From: CAYWGR01 sp964458015 | Lineage (GTDB): Bacteria > Planctomycetota > Planctomycetia > Pirellulales > Thermoguttaceae | Length of the DNA: 35,675 nucleotides | Assembly: GCA_964458015.1 (NCBI GenBank) | Contig: CAYWGR010000034.1 | Coordinates: forward strand, 1 to 35,675 | Direction of reading: 5' to 3' | Part shown: positions 22,900 to 31,673 of the stretch, in pieces | How positions within the stretch are numbered: the first letter of the stretch is position 1 | How the letters are laid out: each line of letters opens with the position of its first letter | The notes under the pieces: generated by a model | What the model was told of the DNA's origin: nothing | Seen by the model: only the letters and a program-made list of their open reading frames with translations | Databases searched by the model: none | Program-made: the position numbers and the translations under genes

Positions 22900-24514
22900 T
22901 TTCGTAGAGCCGATAAGGACCGACAGCCTGATGGGGAACGGAATCCAGATGGATGTAAGCCTGCATCTTGTGTACTCGACGCGAAGGCACGACAAGGGCA
23001 TCGCCTGCGTGCAGTTCGGGTGATAATCCGCGCGGGGCCAACCGAAGCTGATCCGGCGTCAACGAGGCACGCAGTTGGGGATCGAGGTAGAATGCCAGCG
23101 AGCCGATGCGCCCTTCGGCGACATAGAGACGCTTGGGCAGATGTCCTTGGCGGTTGAAATAATCGGCCAGATCCCTGGCTGAAAATGTTTCGGCCACGGT
23201 CGGCAGCACGGTGGTCATTAAGGCGGTAAATTGCAGGGCTAATGAAAGGGCCGCGGCAGCCAAGGCATGGGTTGCACGATCGGCGCGCCAGGGAATCAGC
23301 GGCAACGGGGCCGCTGCGGCGGCAACGCCCACGAAAAGCCAAGCGGGCCATCCGAATTGCAATCCCACGGCGACTTGGACCACCAGCAATGCCGCCGGCA
23401 ACATGATCGGGCCCGTCCAAGATGACCAGAGGAACGTGCGGGTGAATGCCTGGCGGGCTGCCGGCGACAGCGTACCCTGGATTAAGCCAGCCCAGGCGGT
23501 TGAGGCCAACAGGGCCACGGCTGGAAAGACCGGCCAGAGATAGGTGGTCAGTTTTGAGCCGGCTAGGGTCATCAGCAGCGTCCAGCCGATCAGCCAGCAC
23601 CACAGCAGCGGCACGGCTTCGGATTTTTTTCGCTTATCACGGCCATTTTGAACAACGACGGGCAGATATCCGATCCAAGGCAGGCCGCCGCCTAGTAGGA
23701 CAGGAATGTAGTACCACCAGGATTCGATGCTGTGCGGTTGCGAATCGGTTGCGAATCCCAGGAGATGCCGCTCTAGAAAGTAATAGTGGAGATAGCCTGG
23801 GTTTTGGATTTCGACGGCAAGATACCACGGCGAGGCAATCAACGCGGCGACGATTAACGCCGCCGCGCCGCGGAGCAGAATGGCGAGTCGGAGGCGACGT
23901 GCAACAAGGAGGTAACCGCCAAAGGCCACGGCGATCACCGCAACGCCCGAGAGCCCTTTGGTCAGCACGGCGAGCCCCAGATATAAACCGGCTCCGAAGA
24001 TGCCGAGGCATGTCGTTCGCCAAGCGGCGGAGCGATCCAGTTTCCAAAGCAGCAACAGCGAGAGGTTGATCCAGGGGATGAGGGCTACGTCGTGCGAGGC
24101 CACTTGGGCTAGCGCGGTGGGCAAGATGGTAGTTGCGTAGAGGATGCCGGCGATCCAGCCGGTGGTGCGGTCGAACAGGCGTCGGCCGAGGAGTCCCGTT
24201 GTTACGGCACCTAAGAGTCCAAACAAGAGCCCCGGCAACCGGACCGCGGTTTCGGTGGAGCCCAGCAACTGGATGGAAGCCGCTTGAACCCAAAAATAGA
24301 GGATGGGTTTATCGAAAAAAGGCTGTCCTAGGAAGCGAGGCACCAGCCAATCGCCGCGTTCGACCATCTCTAGAGCGATCGAGGCGTGCAAGCCTTCGTC
24401 GGGATCTACCAGGGGGAAAGGAATAGCCAAGGGGAAAACGAACATGAACACGGCCAATGTGCCGGCGAGCAGAACCAAAGTTCGTTCCCGGTTTGGAATT
24501 CCACGTGCGAGCAT
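22865..24514 (-). CDS. ArnT/PMT-like glycosyltransferase (GT-C fold), second copy
   Basis: A 549-residue membrane protein of the same superfamily as 20295-22079: VDPDEGLHASIALEMVERGDW with the catalytic acidic residues at Asp37, Asp39-Glu40, then GQPFFDKPILYFWVQ, about twelve membrane segments and a C-terminal soluble part (about 455-549). It presumably transfers a sugar from a lipid-phosphate donor to an envelope lipid, glycan or protein. The ATG at 24514 (MLARGIPNRER) is chosen because the following hydrophobic helix is then near the N-terminus; the open frame continues upstream for 59 codons of implausible sequence. The gene runs towards the PAP2 gene and their coding ends overlap. Confidence 0.85.
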   Translation of the reverse strand: MLARGIPNRERTLVLLAGTLAVFMFVFPLAIPFPLVDPDEGLHASIALEMVERGDWLVPRFLGQPFFDKPILYFWVQAASIQLLGSTETAVRLPGLLFGLLGAVTTGLLGRRLFDRTTGWIAGILYATTILPTALAQVASHDVALIPWINLSLLLLWKLDRSAAWRTTCLGIFGAGLYLGLAVLTKGLSGVAVIAVAFGGYLLVARRLRLAILLRGAAALIVAALIASPWYLAVEIQNPGYLHYYFLERHLLGFATDSQPHSIESWWYYIPVLLGGGLPWIGYLPVVVQNGRDKRKKSEAVPLLWCWLIGWTLLMTLAGSKLTTYLWPVFPAVALLASTAWAGLIQGTLSPAARQAFTRTFLWSSWTGPIMLPAALLVVQVAVGLQFGWPAWLFVGVAAAAAPLPLIPWRADRATHALAAAALSLALQFTALMTTVLPTVAETFSARDLADYFNRQGHLPKRLYVAEGRIGSLAFYLDPQLRASLTPDQLRLAPRGLSPELHAGDALVVPSRRVHKMQAYIHLDSVPHQAVGPYRLYEITSTAKPLPNG

Positions 24515-24828
24515 TTCGGCTCCATCCGACGGGGGGGTGTTAATCCATAGTGAAAAACAGGGCTGTAGGACGCCTGGTTGCCGAGGAATTTTGGGGGCGT
24601 AACGAATCCCTAACCCTGAAACCTTGGTCGCCCAACATTCGCCGCCTTGGCTTTTCAATCTCGGCAGAGTACCATAGATAGATGGTTTCATTCAATCGCA
24701 GAGTGTTATTTCATACCAATTCGAACTTGCGATTCGCTGATTTTTGTACTTTGTGGAAACAGGCAATATCTCGGGAAATGGATACGCAACTTTGGATGGG
24801 AAACCTTATTTAGGAGCCTAGGTTTACT
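24515..24828. other. Divergent intergenic region
   Basis: About 310 bases between the divergent starts of the glycosyltransferase (minus) and the Fe-S carrier gene (plus). It must hold both promoters, but I see no convincing -35/-10 pairs. The right half (24660-24800) is notably A+T-rich. No gene or repeat is recognisable. Confidence 0.35.
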
Positions 24829-25164
24829 ATGGCAATCAATTTAACGGAAACCGCAGCCGGCGAAATCAAGCGTTATATGGAAGACCAAAAGGTCGAGGAA
24901 GGCGCCGTGCTTCGGATGGGCGTTGCCGGCGGCGGCTGCTCGGGTTTTCAATACTCCTTGGGATTTGAGACGGATTACAATCCCACCGTCGATGCCCGCT
25001 ATGAACAACACGGCGTGGCGGTCGTTACGACCAAGAAGATGGCGTTGTTTTTAGATGGGGCCACGGTTGATTTTCTCGACGGTCCGATGGGCCGGGGATT
25101 TTCGATCGATAATCCGAACGTACCTCGCGGCGGCGGATGTCCCGGTTGCGGCGGACATCATTAG
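24829..25164 (+). CDS. erpA: A-type iron-sulfur cluster carrier (ErpA/IscA/HesB family)
   Basis: Receives Fe-S clusters from a scaffold and passes them to target enzymes. The 111-residue protein has the family Cys residues: Cys37 in GVAGGGCSGFQYSLGF and a C-terminal pair. The order and spacing of the surrounding strands are standard for the family. Odd: the C-terminal motif reads CPGC (Cys104, Cys107), that is C-X2-C, followed by GGHH, rather than the usual CGC (C-X-C). Which of ErpA, IscA or SufA it corresponds to cannot be decided from sequence; no isc or suf genes are near. The acylphosphatase gene begins 34 bases after its stop and is probably cotranscribed. Confidence 0.85.
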   Translation: MAINLTETAAGEIKRYMEDQKVEEGAVLRMGVAGGGCSGFQYSLGFETDYNPTVDARYEQHGVAVVTTKKMALFLDGATVDFLDGPMGRGFSIDNPNVPRGGGCPGCGGHH

Positions 25165-25198
25165 ACGGGCGGTAGGATCGAGAGGGTGCGGGAGTCGA

Positions 25199-25486
25199 AT
25201 GGTGGAGCAAGAAACGCGAGAGCAGCGCGAGGTATTCTACGCGGGCCGAGTGCAAGGTGTTGGATTTCGCTACACCGTTCGATCGCTGGCCGGGCAATTC
25301 GACGTTGCCGGTTTTGTCCGGAATTTGCCCGACGGGCGGGTTCAACTGGTCGTTGAGGGCGAAAAGGAAGAAATTGTTGAATTTTTGCAAACCATTCGGG
25401 CGGAGATGTCGTATTACATCGCGGACGTCCAGGAGTTGGTGCGACCGGCGAGCGGTAGTTTTTCATTGTTCGAGATTCGTCACTAG
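25199..25486 (+). CDS. acyP: Acylphosphatase
   Basis: Hydrolyses the carboxyl-phosphate bond of acyl phosphates such as acetyl phosphate or carbamoyl phosphate. The 95-residue length is right and both catalytic residues are present: Arg24 in GRVQGVGFRYTVR and Asn42 in GFVRNLPDGRVQLVVEG. The ATG at 25199 has a GGGAG just upstream; the open frame extends further back but overlaps the Fe-S carrier gene. A permease gene begins 18 bases after the stop, so the three genes probably form one transcript, with no clear common function. Confidence 0.9.
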   Translation: MVEQETREQREVFYAGRVQGVGFRYTVRSLAGQFDVAGFVRNLPDGRVQLVVEGEKEEIVEFLQTIRAEMSYYIADVQELVRPASGSFSLFEIRH

Positions 25487-25504
25487 AGCAAAAGGGTGCT
25501 AAGC

Positions 25505-26449
25505 GTGAGCGGAAATGTTTTGCCTTTATTCGGGGCGGTTCCGGCGTGGTTAGGACCGTTATGGCTGGTCGCGGCGGGCGTGGTGATCGTTTTGGCCGCC
25601 TTGGCGGCGTTGGGGACATTGCTCCGCTTGGTTGCACCCAAAGTGGCCGCTATCGGCTGGACGACCAGCAAGGAAGCCCTTTCGCAACCGCTGTTTTACG
25701 TATTGCTGACGATTGGGGTTTTCGGCCTTATTCTGTTTCCGTTCGTGCCCTACAACACCTTGGGTGAAGATATCAAGATGGTCAAGGATGAGGGTCTCAC
25801 CTTGATTATGGTGTTATCGATATTGATGGCCCTGTGGACGGCGAGCGTTTCGATTGCCGAGGAAATCGAGGGACGAACCGCATTGACGTTGCTGTCGAAG
25901 CCGGTTGGCCGCCGTGAGTTTATCTTGGGCAAATTTACGGGCATTCTTGTGCCCGTAGCGATTATGTTCGTCGTTTTGGGGGCGATATTTTTGGCCAGCG
26001 TGTCGTATAAGGTTGTTTACGACGCGCGCGAGACGGCTCAAACCGATCCGACATTGGCCGACTGCCAGCGAGAAATTTTGCAGATCGCGCCGGGGTTGCT
26101 TTTGGCTTTCATGGAGACGGTCGTATTGACGGCCATTAGCGTGGCCATTTCGACACGGTTGCCGATGCTGGCCAATTTGATCATCTGCGCATCGATTTAC
26201 GTGTTGGGGCATTTGGTGCCCGTGCTAGCCAACTCGGCCGTGGGGCAAATCGAATATGTGCAGTTCGTGGCCAGTCTTTTGGCGGCTGTTCTGCCGGTGC
26301 TAGACCATTTTAACATCTCGGCGGGCATTTCGACCGGGCAAGAGGTGCCGGGCGAATATCTTGCCTGGGCTGGGCTGTATTGCGTGCTTTACAGTTCGGT
26401 GGCCATGCTGTTGGCGCTGCTGCTGTTCGAGGATCGGGATTTGGCATAA
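25505..26449 (+). CDS. ABC-2 type transporter permease
   Basis: A 314-residue polytopic inner-membrane protein. It has about six to seven hydrophobic segments, and between the second and third the conserved motif SIAEEIEGRTALTLLSKPVGRREFILGKFTG (about 116-146), typical of ABC-2 permeases of the NosY/multi-copper enzyme maturation group. The C-terminus is a hydrophobic segment followed by FEDRDLA, usual for the family. It must work with an ATPase subunit that is not encoded nearby, so the substrate is unknown. I chose the GTG at 25505, eight bases after AAAGGG (25491-25496); a GTG at 25496 would overlap that ribosome site. Confidence 0.8.
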   Translation: MSGNVLPLFGAVPAWLGPLWLVAAGVVIVLAALAALGTLLRLVAPKVAAIGWTTSKEALSQPLFYVLLTIGVFGLILFPFVPYNTLGEDIKMVKDEGLTLIMVLSILMALWTASVSIAEEIEGRTALTLLSKPVGRREFILGKFTGILVPVAIMFVVLGAIFLASVSYKVVYDARETAQTDPTLADCQREILQIAPGLLLAFMETVVLTAISVAISTRLPMLANLIICASIYVLGHLVPVLANSAVGQIEYVQFVASLLAAVLPVLDHFNISAGISTGQEVPGEYLAWAGLYCVLYSSVAMLLALLLFEDRDLA

Positions 26450-26761
26450 GCAGTCGGCTGAAAGGCGTTTTTTCGCAAGTCAGCTTGATTGTCGAATACC
26501 CTCGGTTTGTCATTCTTAACGGCATATCTGATTCGAGGGCTGCCTTCGTGATCTCGTGGCGTCCCCCGCTGGTAGTGTGGGGTGACTTGACGATGATCTT
26601 GCTGGTTGGTTACACTGGATGGTTTCGGCAGTTCTCGGCGGGAGCCGTTTTATATTAACGACAATTTGAAACTGTGCATTGCCGCACGTTAGCCCAGGCT
26701 GCTTTTTGCCTAAGGGAAGCGTAGTTTTGAATTAGGAACCGATCAGTCAGTAGAATATCCA
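26450..26761. other. Intergenic region with a possible typA promoter
   Basis: About 310 bases without a gene. A candidate promoter is TTGACG (26587-26592), an 18-bp spacer and TACACT (26611-26616), which would give a leader of roughly 140 bases before typA. I see no riboswitch or clear terminator. Both elements are only fair matches. Confidence 0.35.
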
Positions 26762-28567
26762 ATGCGACGCACCGACATCCGCAATGTGGCCATCATCGCT
26801 CACGTCGACCACGGCAAAACCAGTTTGGTCGATTGCATGTTGCGTCAGAGCGGCAGGTTTCGGGATACCCAGCTTGTGGGTGAGCAGATTCTCGACAGCA
26901 ACGACCTGGAGCGCGAGCGCGGGATCACGATCCTGGCGAAAAACATTGCCATTCCTTACAAGGGCGTGAAGGTCAACATTATTGACACGCCCGGCCACGC
27001 CGATTTCGGGGGCGAGGTGGAGCGCGTGCTGCGGATGGCCGACGGTGCGTTGGTGTTGGTCGATGCGGCCGAGGGCCCCATGCCCCAGACGCGATTCGTG
27101 TTGGGCAAGGCCTTTGAATGCGGGCTGCGTCCGATTGTGGTCATCAACAAGATCGACCGTTCGGATGCTCGTCCCCATGAAGTCGTCGATGAAGTATTGG
27201 AGTTGTTTTTGCAACTCGGCGCGGACGACGTTCTGGCCGACTTCCCGTTTATTTTTGCCAGCTCTCGCATGGGCTATGCCACAACAGACCCGGACAAGCC
27301 GACCGAGGATATCCATTTGTTGATGGATTTGATTCTCGAAAAGATTCCCGGTCCGGACGTGGATGTCGGCGAGTCGTTGCAGATGCTCGTCACGACGTTG
27401 GATTGGTCGGACTATGTGGGGCGCATTGCTATCGGCCGCGTTCAGTCGGGCACGGTGCGCAAGGGGCAAAATGTGGCCTTGATGCAGGCCGATGATAAAA
27501 TTACGCAAACGAAGGCCGTTTCCGTCTACGTGTTCGAGGATCTCGGGCGCGTGGAGGTCCATGAGGTCGATGCGGGCGATATCTGCGCGATCGTGGGGCT
27601 TGAAGGCGTTGAAATCGGCGATACCGTGGCCTCGCCTGCCGATCCGCGTGCGTTGCCGCGGCTAAAAGTCGATGAGCCGACGCTCAAAATGACCTTCGGC
27701 GTGAATTCCTCGCCCCTGGCCGGCCAAGACGGCAAGTATCTTACGAGCCGGCACATTCGCGAACGTTTGTTCCGCGAGTTGGAGAAGAATGTGGCGCTGC
27801 GGGTCGATTCGATTCCCGGCACCGAACAGTTCTCCGTGGCTGGTCGCGGCATCTTGCATCTTTCCGTGTTGATCGAAACGATGCGGCGCGAAGGGTATGA
27901 ACTTTCGGTCGGCAAGCCGCAGGTGATTTTCCGGGAAATCGACGGCGTTATGCAGGAACCGTTCGAAACGTTGGTGGTTGAAACGCCATGCGACCGGACG
28001 GGGCCCGTGATGGAGTTGGTCGGCGAGCGGCGTGCTCAATTGGTCGAGATGACCACGCACAACGAATACACGTTCATGATTTTCTCGATTCCGGCCCGCG
28101 GATTGATCGGTCTGCGCACCCGGTTGCTTAATGCCACGCAGGGCACGGCCGTGATCCACCATCGTTTCGAAGCATATCGTCCGATGGCCGAATCGATCCC
28201 GGGACGCGCTACCGGCGTGTTGGTTTCGATTGCCGCGGGCAAGGCCGTGGCTTTCGGGCTCGATAGTCTTCAGCAGCGTGCCGAGTTGCACGTGGCCCCG
28301 GGCGATGTGGTTTACGAGGGCATGATCGTCGGAGAGAACAGCCGGCCCGAGGATATGAACGTCAATCCGACGAAAGAGAAGAAGCTTTCCAATATGCGGG
28401 CCGCGGGTCACGACCGCAATATTCTTTTGAAGCCCGCTCGAAAGATGTCGCTGGAAGAAGCCCTTGAGTTCATTGCCGACGATGAATGGGTCGAGGTGAC
28501 GCCGAAGCTGATCCGGCTTCGGAAAATTCTGCTGAAGGAAACCGACCGCCGCCGGGCGAACCGCTAG
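26762..28567 (+). CDS. typA: Ribosome-binding GTPase TypA/BipA
   Basis: A translation-factor GTPase that binds the ribosome like EF-G and assists 50S assembly and stress or cold growth. The 601-residue protein has G1 HVDHGKT (14-20), the switch RERGITILAKN, G3 DTPGH (75-79), G4 NKID (129-132), domain II, then the EF-G-like domains III and V and the TypA-specific C-terminal domain ending with IRLRKILLKE. Length is normal (about 600). Nothing is missing. It appears to be a single-gene unit: a long gap precedes it and a palindromic element begins four bases after its stop. Confidence 0.95.
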   Translation: MRRTDIRNVAIIAHVDHGKTSLVDCMLRQSGRFRDTQLVGEQILDSNDLERERGITILAKNIAIPYKGVKVNIIDTPGHADFGGEVERVLRMADGALVLVDAAEGPMPQTRFVLGKAFECGLRPIVVINKIDRSDARPHEVVDEVLELFLQLGADDVLADFPFIFASSRMGYATTDPDKPTEDIHLLMDLILEKIPGPDVDVGESLQMLVTTLDWSDYVGRIAIGRVQSGTVRKGQNVALMQADDKITQTKAVSVYVFEDLGRVEVHEVDAGDICAIVGLEGVEIGDTVASPADPRALPRLKVDEPTLKMTFGVNSSPLAGQDGKYLTSRHIRERLFRELEKNVALRVDSIPGTEQFSVAGRGILHLSVLIETMRREGYELSVGKPQVIFREIDGVMQEPFETLVVETPCDRTGPVMELVGERRAQLVEMTTHNEYTFMIFSIPARGLIGLRTRLLNATQGTAVIHHRFEAYRPMAESIPGRATGVLVSIAAGKAVAFGLDSLQQRAELHVAPGDVVYEGMIVGENSRPEDMNVNPTKEKKLSNMRAAGHDRNILLKPARKMSLEEALEFIADDEWVEVTPKLIRLRKILLKETDRRRANR

Positions 28568-28570
28568 GTG

Positions 28571-28736
28571 GCATTTCTCATCAAATGCAGGTGACGCAAG
28601 CAAGCCGATGTACTGGTGGGGCTTCGGTCGCGGCAAGTCGGTTTGCTTTCTTTCAGGGTGTGGAACAACGGTTGATTGGTTTGCGCGGCCCCAGCAAGAA
28701 TTCCACGACCTTGACCCACCCTACAATGAGAAATGC
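28571..28736. mobile_element. Small palindromic element after typA
   Basis: About 166 bp bounded by an exact 11-bp inverted repeat, GCATTTCTCAT (28571-28581) and ATGAGAAATGC (28726-28736). It starts just after the typA stop and contains no gene. Its right part reads, on the minus strand, TGTAGGGTGGGTCAAGGTC, a motif common in intergenic repeats of many bacteria. No clean target duplication is visible, so a MITE or repeat is only a possibility. The remaining 28737-28862 shows nothing further. Confidence 0.4.
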
Positions 28737-28862
28737 AGGCCTCATGCGGCATCGTTGAAACAATGTTGCGGAAAAGCAACACGGGGATGAGATTCGGAAA
28801 AACGGCGATGTTTTTTCGATGGTTGTAACTCCTTTGCTGGTCGGTAGTTGCAGTTGGGGTTG

Positions 28863-29771
28863 ATGGCTCTTGGCAGGCAGCTCCCTCTTTGGCGCACACT
28901 TTGCTCCCCTCGTGCTTTCATGCACGCACGTGAACTTGTCGAACTTGCCGCGATCATTTCTTCTCACGGACCGGCGCTTATTCGTAGCGGCGAGCGGATT
29001 CCGGTTGAGAGCATCGAGCAGTATTGGACGAGTTCGAAGGTTCGGCTGGATCGTTGGGCATGGCGGTTGAAAAGTTTCGTGGGCAAGGCCGAGACCGACG
29101 CCCGACAGCGTAAGACGCAGTGGCCGGCGGTTTGCGGCGTGCTTGAGGAAATTCTTACGGGCGAAATGCTTACTCGCGTGTGGACCGCCGTGCTTTGTGC
29201 TTACGATAGGCGACGCGGGGCCGATGAGGTGGAACCTGTCGCACGAAGCGTTTATATCGGGCACATGGAAGCACGGCATCGCGTGCTATCGCTGATGGTT
29301 CGCGGGCCGGGCATCGATGCCGAGGCCGCCGTGAAACTGAATCGTTTGCGCCGCCGCGCGGAACGATGGACCGATCTTCTGGTTGGAAATCTCCAGAGCC
29401 TTCACGACGTAAGCGAATTTGCGTTCGATCCGCAGCGGTCGAAAGATTTTGCCGAAGACATGCAGTATCGAGGACGTCTTCAGGGCGGGCGGCACGTTTG
29501 GCCCTTGATTCAAGCCTCGCTGCGTGCGGCGTTTCGGCACGGGCTTGGTTCGGAAAGCCCTAATGCCGATCTCAACGCCAGGATTGCGGCCGGCGTTCTC
29601 TCCTGCTTCCCGCCGGAGGTGTTCGATTCGACGGGGCTCATGCGTTCGCTGTGGTTGATGCGATTGACCAGCGCCGCCGAGGATACCCAAGGCATGATCG
29701 ACGCACTGTTGGCCCCGGAACGGTCGGGAACGATCTCGCAGATGTCGGGCAAGCGTTTGTGGAAACGCTGA
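28863..29771 (+). CDS. Conserved hypothetical protein, planctomycete type
   Basis: A protein of about 302 residues, mostly helical and basic, without signal peptide or membrane segment. I know of no named domain. Conserved-looking stretches are HARELVELAAIISSHGPALI near the N-terminus, EQYWTSSKVRLDRWAWRLKSF, WPAVCGVLEEILTGEMLTRVWTAVLCAYD at about 90-120, EPVARSVYIGHMEARHRVLSLM and a C-terminal FPPEVFDSTGLMRSLWLMRLTSAA. Starts at 28848, 28863 and 28920 are all possible; I favour 28863. It runs towards the Hsp70 pair and is separated from it by a repeat cluster. Confidence 0.65.
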   Translation: MALGRQLPLWRTLCSPRAFMHARELVELAAIISSHGPALIRSGERIPVESIEQYWTSSKVRLDRWAWRLKSFVGKAETDARQRKTQWPAVCGVLEEILTGEMLTRVWTAVLCAYDRRRGADEVEPVARSVYIGHMEARHRVLSLMVRGPGIDAEAAVKLNRLRRRAERWTDLLVGNLQSLHDVSEFAFDPQRSKDFAEDMQYRGRLQGGRHVWPLIQASLRAAFRHGLGSESPNADLNARIAAGVLSCFPPEVFDSTGLMRSLWLMRLTSAAEDTQGMIDALLAPERSGTISQMSGKRLWKR

Positions 29772-29850
29772 TTGAGAGATTGTTGGCCTTTTGCGGCTAT
29801 AGGGGATAAGGGTTTACGAAGAAAACGGTAGTTTTTAGGGAAGCATACCG

Positions 29851-29988
29851 CCCTCACCCCCGGCCCCTCTCCCGTAAACGGGCGAGGGGAGACTCGCAAG
29901 ATTCCCTCACCCCCGGCCCCTCTCCCGTAAACGGGCGAGGGGAGACTCGCAAGGTCCGCCTCTTCCGAAAAGCGGGCGAGGGGAGACA
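29851..29988. repeat. Tandem copies of the CCCTCACC...GAGGGGAGA repeat
   Basis: Two near-identical 50-bp units, 29851-29900 and 29904-29953, each with a CCCG-TAAA-CGGG hairpin and ending GAGGGGAGACTCGCAAG, spaced 53 bases apart, then a degenerate third unit (about 29957-29988). The family also occurs at 13483-13517 and 21574-21614. It lies between the convergent ends of the hypothetical gene and the Hsp70 gene and may separate their transcripts. Confidence 0.85.
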
Positions 29989-30053
29989 CGAAATGCGGAC
30001 AATCTGTTGATCGGCATTTCCACGACATTTGCGATGGGCCGCGTCGCGGGCGT

Positions 30054-31601
30054 TTAGCGATAGTCTGTCGGCGGTTTGTTGCAGATGTATTGCCGCCAGC
30101 CGTCCATGTGTTCTTTGCTCAGGCTGTTTTCGCGGATGATCTCGGTATCGACCTGTTGGTTGGTGTTGGGCACCGTGACGCGAACTTTCAGGCGGCCGTT
30201 CGTTTGGTAGTGGAAGAGCACTTCCACGGGCGTATGCATGGGCAAGTCGGGCGGGAGATGCCGCATCGAGCAGTGACCAAGCGGCGTGCAATCATCGGCC
30301 GAGGGGCTTTCGCCCTCGACGATTTCGACGCGGATGGATCGTTGCCCTGCTTTGGTGGTTTTGAACGTTCGTTTCGCCGTGACGGGCAGCGGGGTGTTGC
30401 GCGGGATCAGCGTGCCGTTGCGACGGCGTTTGGTAAGCGATTCGACGCCGACGACGCCGAGGCTGTGGGAATTGACGTTTTTGATTTTGAACGTGGCGGG
30501 TTGGCCGGCCTGACGCGCTAAAATCAGGGATGCATGCAGGGCCGCTCCGTGGGCGACGGCCTCGTCGGCGGCCACGGAATCGTCGGGCTCTTTGCCGGAG
30601 AGTTGCCGCAGCATCGTGCGCACCATCGGCATCCGGGTGGATCCGCCGACCAGCAATACCCGATCGAGGTCTTTCCATTCCAAGCCGGCGGCTCGCATGG
30701 TTTGGACGGTTGTAAAGCGCGTTCGATCGAGCAGGTCTTGCGTGGCTTCTTCGAATTGTTGCTGGGTGATTTCAATGCGATTCGAGATGCCGCGATAATC
30801 GCAGGCAACGGCCGCTTTTTGGCGTGCGGAGAGGGTGCGTTTGGCGTCTTCGCACTCGCGCCACAATTTGCCGGCGGTGATGGGATCTTCGCGAGGATCG
30901 ATTTGGTGCTGGCGAATGAAGTTTTCGGCCACGATATCGACCATGCGTTGGTCCCAATCGTATCCGCCGAGCCGGACGTCGCCGTCGGTCGATAGGGCGC
31001 GGAATTCCGTGCCCTCGATGCGCATGATCGTCACGTCGAAGGTGCCGCCGCCCAGGTCGTAAACCAGAATGGTTTGCGGCTTCGGGGAATCACCATCGGG
31101 GTTCAGATAGCCTTGTTGGAAGCCGAATGCGACGGCGGCGGCCGTCGGCTCGTTGATGATATCCAAGACCTCGAAACCGGCCATGTAGCCGGAATCTTGC
31201 GTGGCTTTGCGGCGGACTTCGTCGAAATAAGCCGGGACGGTGATGACGGCTTTAGCAATCGGGCCGATCTGTTTTTCGGCGTCGGTCCGCATTTTGTTCA
31301 AGATCAGCGCTTCGATGACCTCGGGGGGATACTGCTTGCCCTCCAAGACCTTGTGATAAACGCGATGGCCGACGTCGCGTTTCGAGCATTCGGCGACCTG
31401 CATGGCCTCGGTAACGATGGCTTTCAGCGCTTCCTTGCCGACGATGATGTCGTTGCCTTCGAATAGCACGGTGCTGGGCGTCAGACGGTCGCCCTCGGCG
31501 TTGACGACGGTCGTCGGGCGTCCTTGCTCGTCGATGCGCGCCAAAACGGAAAACGTAGTTCCCAAGTCGATGCCGATTGCGGGTGTAGCTGGTTCAGTCA
31601 T
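30054..31601 (-). CDS. Lid-less Hsp70 family protein (soluble paralogue)
   Basis: An Hsp70-like ATPase of 515 residues. The nucleotide-binding domain (1-370) is intact: GIDLGTTFS at 10-18, the DnaK Lys70 equivalent in SKRDVGHRVY (Lys74), VITVPAYFDEVRR, YDLGGGTFD at 181-189, TDGDVRLGGYDWD, and LLVGGSTRMP at 317-325. A beta-sandwich substrate-binding part (about 375-505) follows, but the helical lid and the EEVD-type tail of DnaK are absent (DnaK has about 640 residues). The interdomain linker, normally DVLLLDVTPLSLG, is replaced by IKNVNSHSLGV. It may be a specialised chaperone. It is 72 bases downstream of the membrane-anchored paralogue on the same strand, so they probably form an operon and may work together. 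No DnaJ or GrpE gene is near. Confidence 0.9.
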   Translation of the reverse strand: MTEPATPAIGIDLGTTFSVLARIDEQGRPTTVVNAEGDRLTPSTVLFEGNDIIVGKEALKAIVTEAMQVAECSKRDVGHRVYHKVLEGKQYPPEVIEALILNKMRTDAEKQIGPIAKAVITVPAYFDEVRRKATQDSGYMAGFEVLDIINEPTAAAVAFGFQQGYLNPDGDSPKPQTILVYDLGGGTFDVTIMRIEGTEFRALSTDGDVRLGGYDWDQRMVDIVAENFIRQHQIDPREDPITAGKLWRECEDAKRTLSARQKAAVACDYRGISNRIEITQQQFEEATQDLLDRTRFTTVQTMRAAGLEWKDLDRVLLVGGSTRMPMVRTMLRQLSGKEPDDSVAADEAVAHGAALHASLILARQAGQPATFKIKNVNSHSLGVVGVESLTKRRRNGTLIPRNTPLPVTAKRTFKTTKAGQRSIRVEIVEGESPSADDCTPLGHCSMRHLPPDLPMHTPVEVLFHYQTNGRLKVRVTVPNTNQQVDTEIIRENSLSKEHMDGWRQYICNKPPTDYR

Positions 31602-31673
31602 AGCAGTTCATTCAGACGTTTGTTTTCGGGAGGCGTTTCCAGTGGCCTCTGATCTAGGTGCAAAACTCAATAG

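Noticed and set aside
28568..28862. Small gene between typA and the hypothetical gene
   Set aside because: Short frames only, with an inverted-repeat element covering most of the gap; no coding signal.
29851..29988. CRISPR-like array
   Set aside because: Only two to three units with just 3 bases between the first two; no spacers and no cas genes. It is a tandem dispersed repeat.
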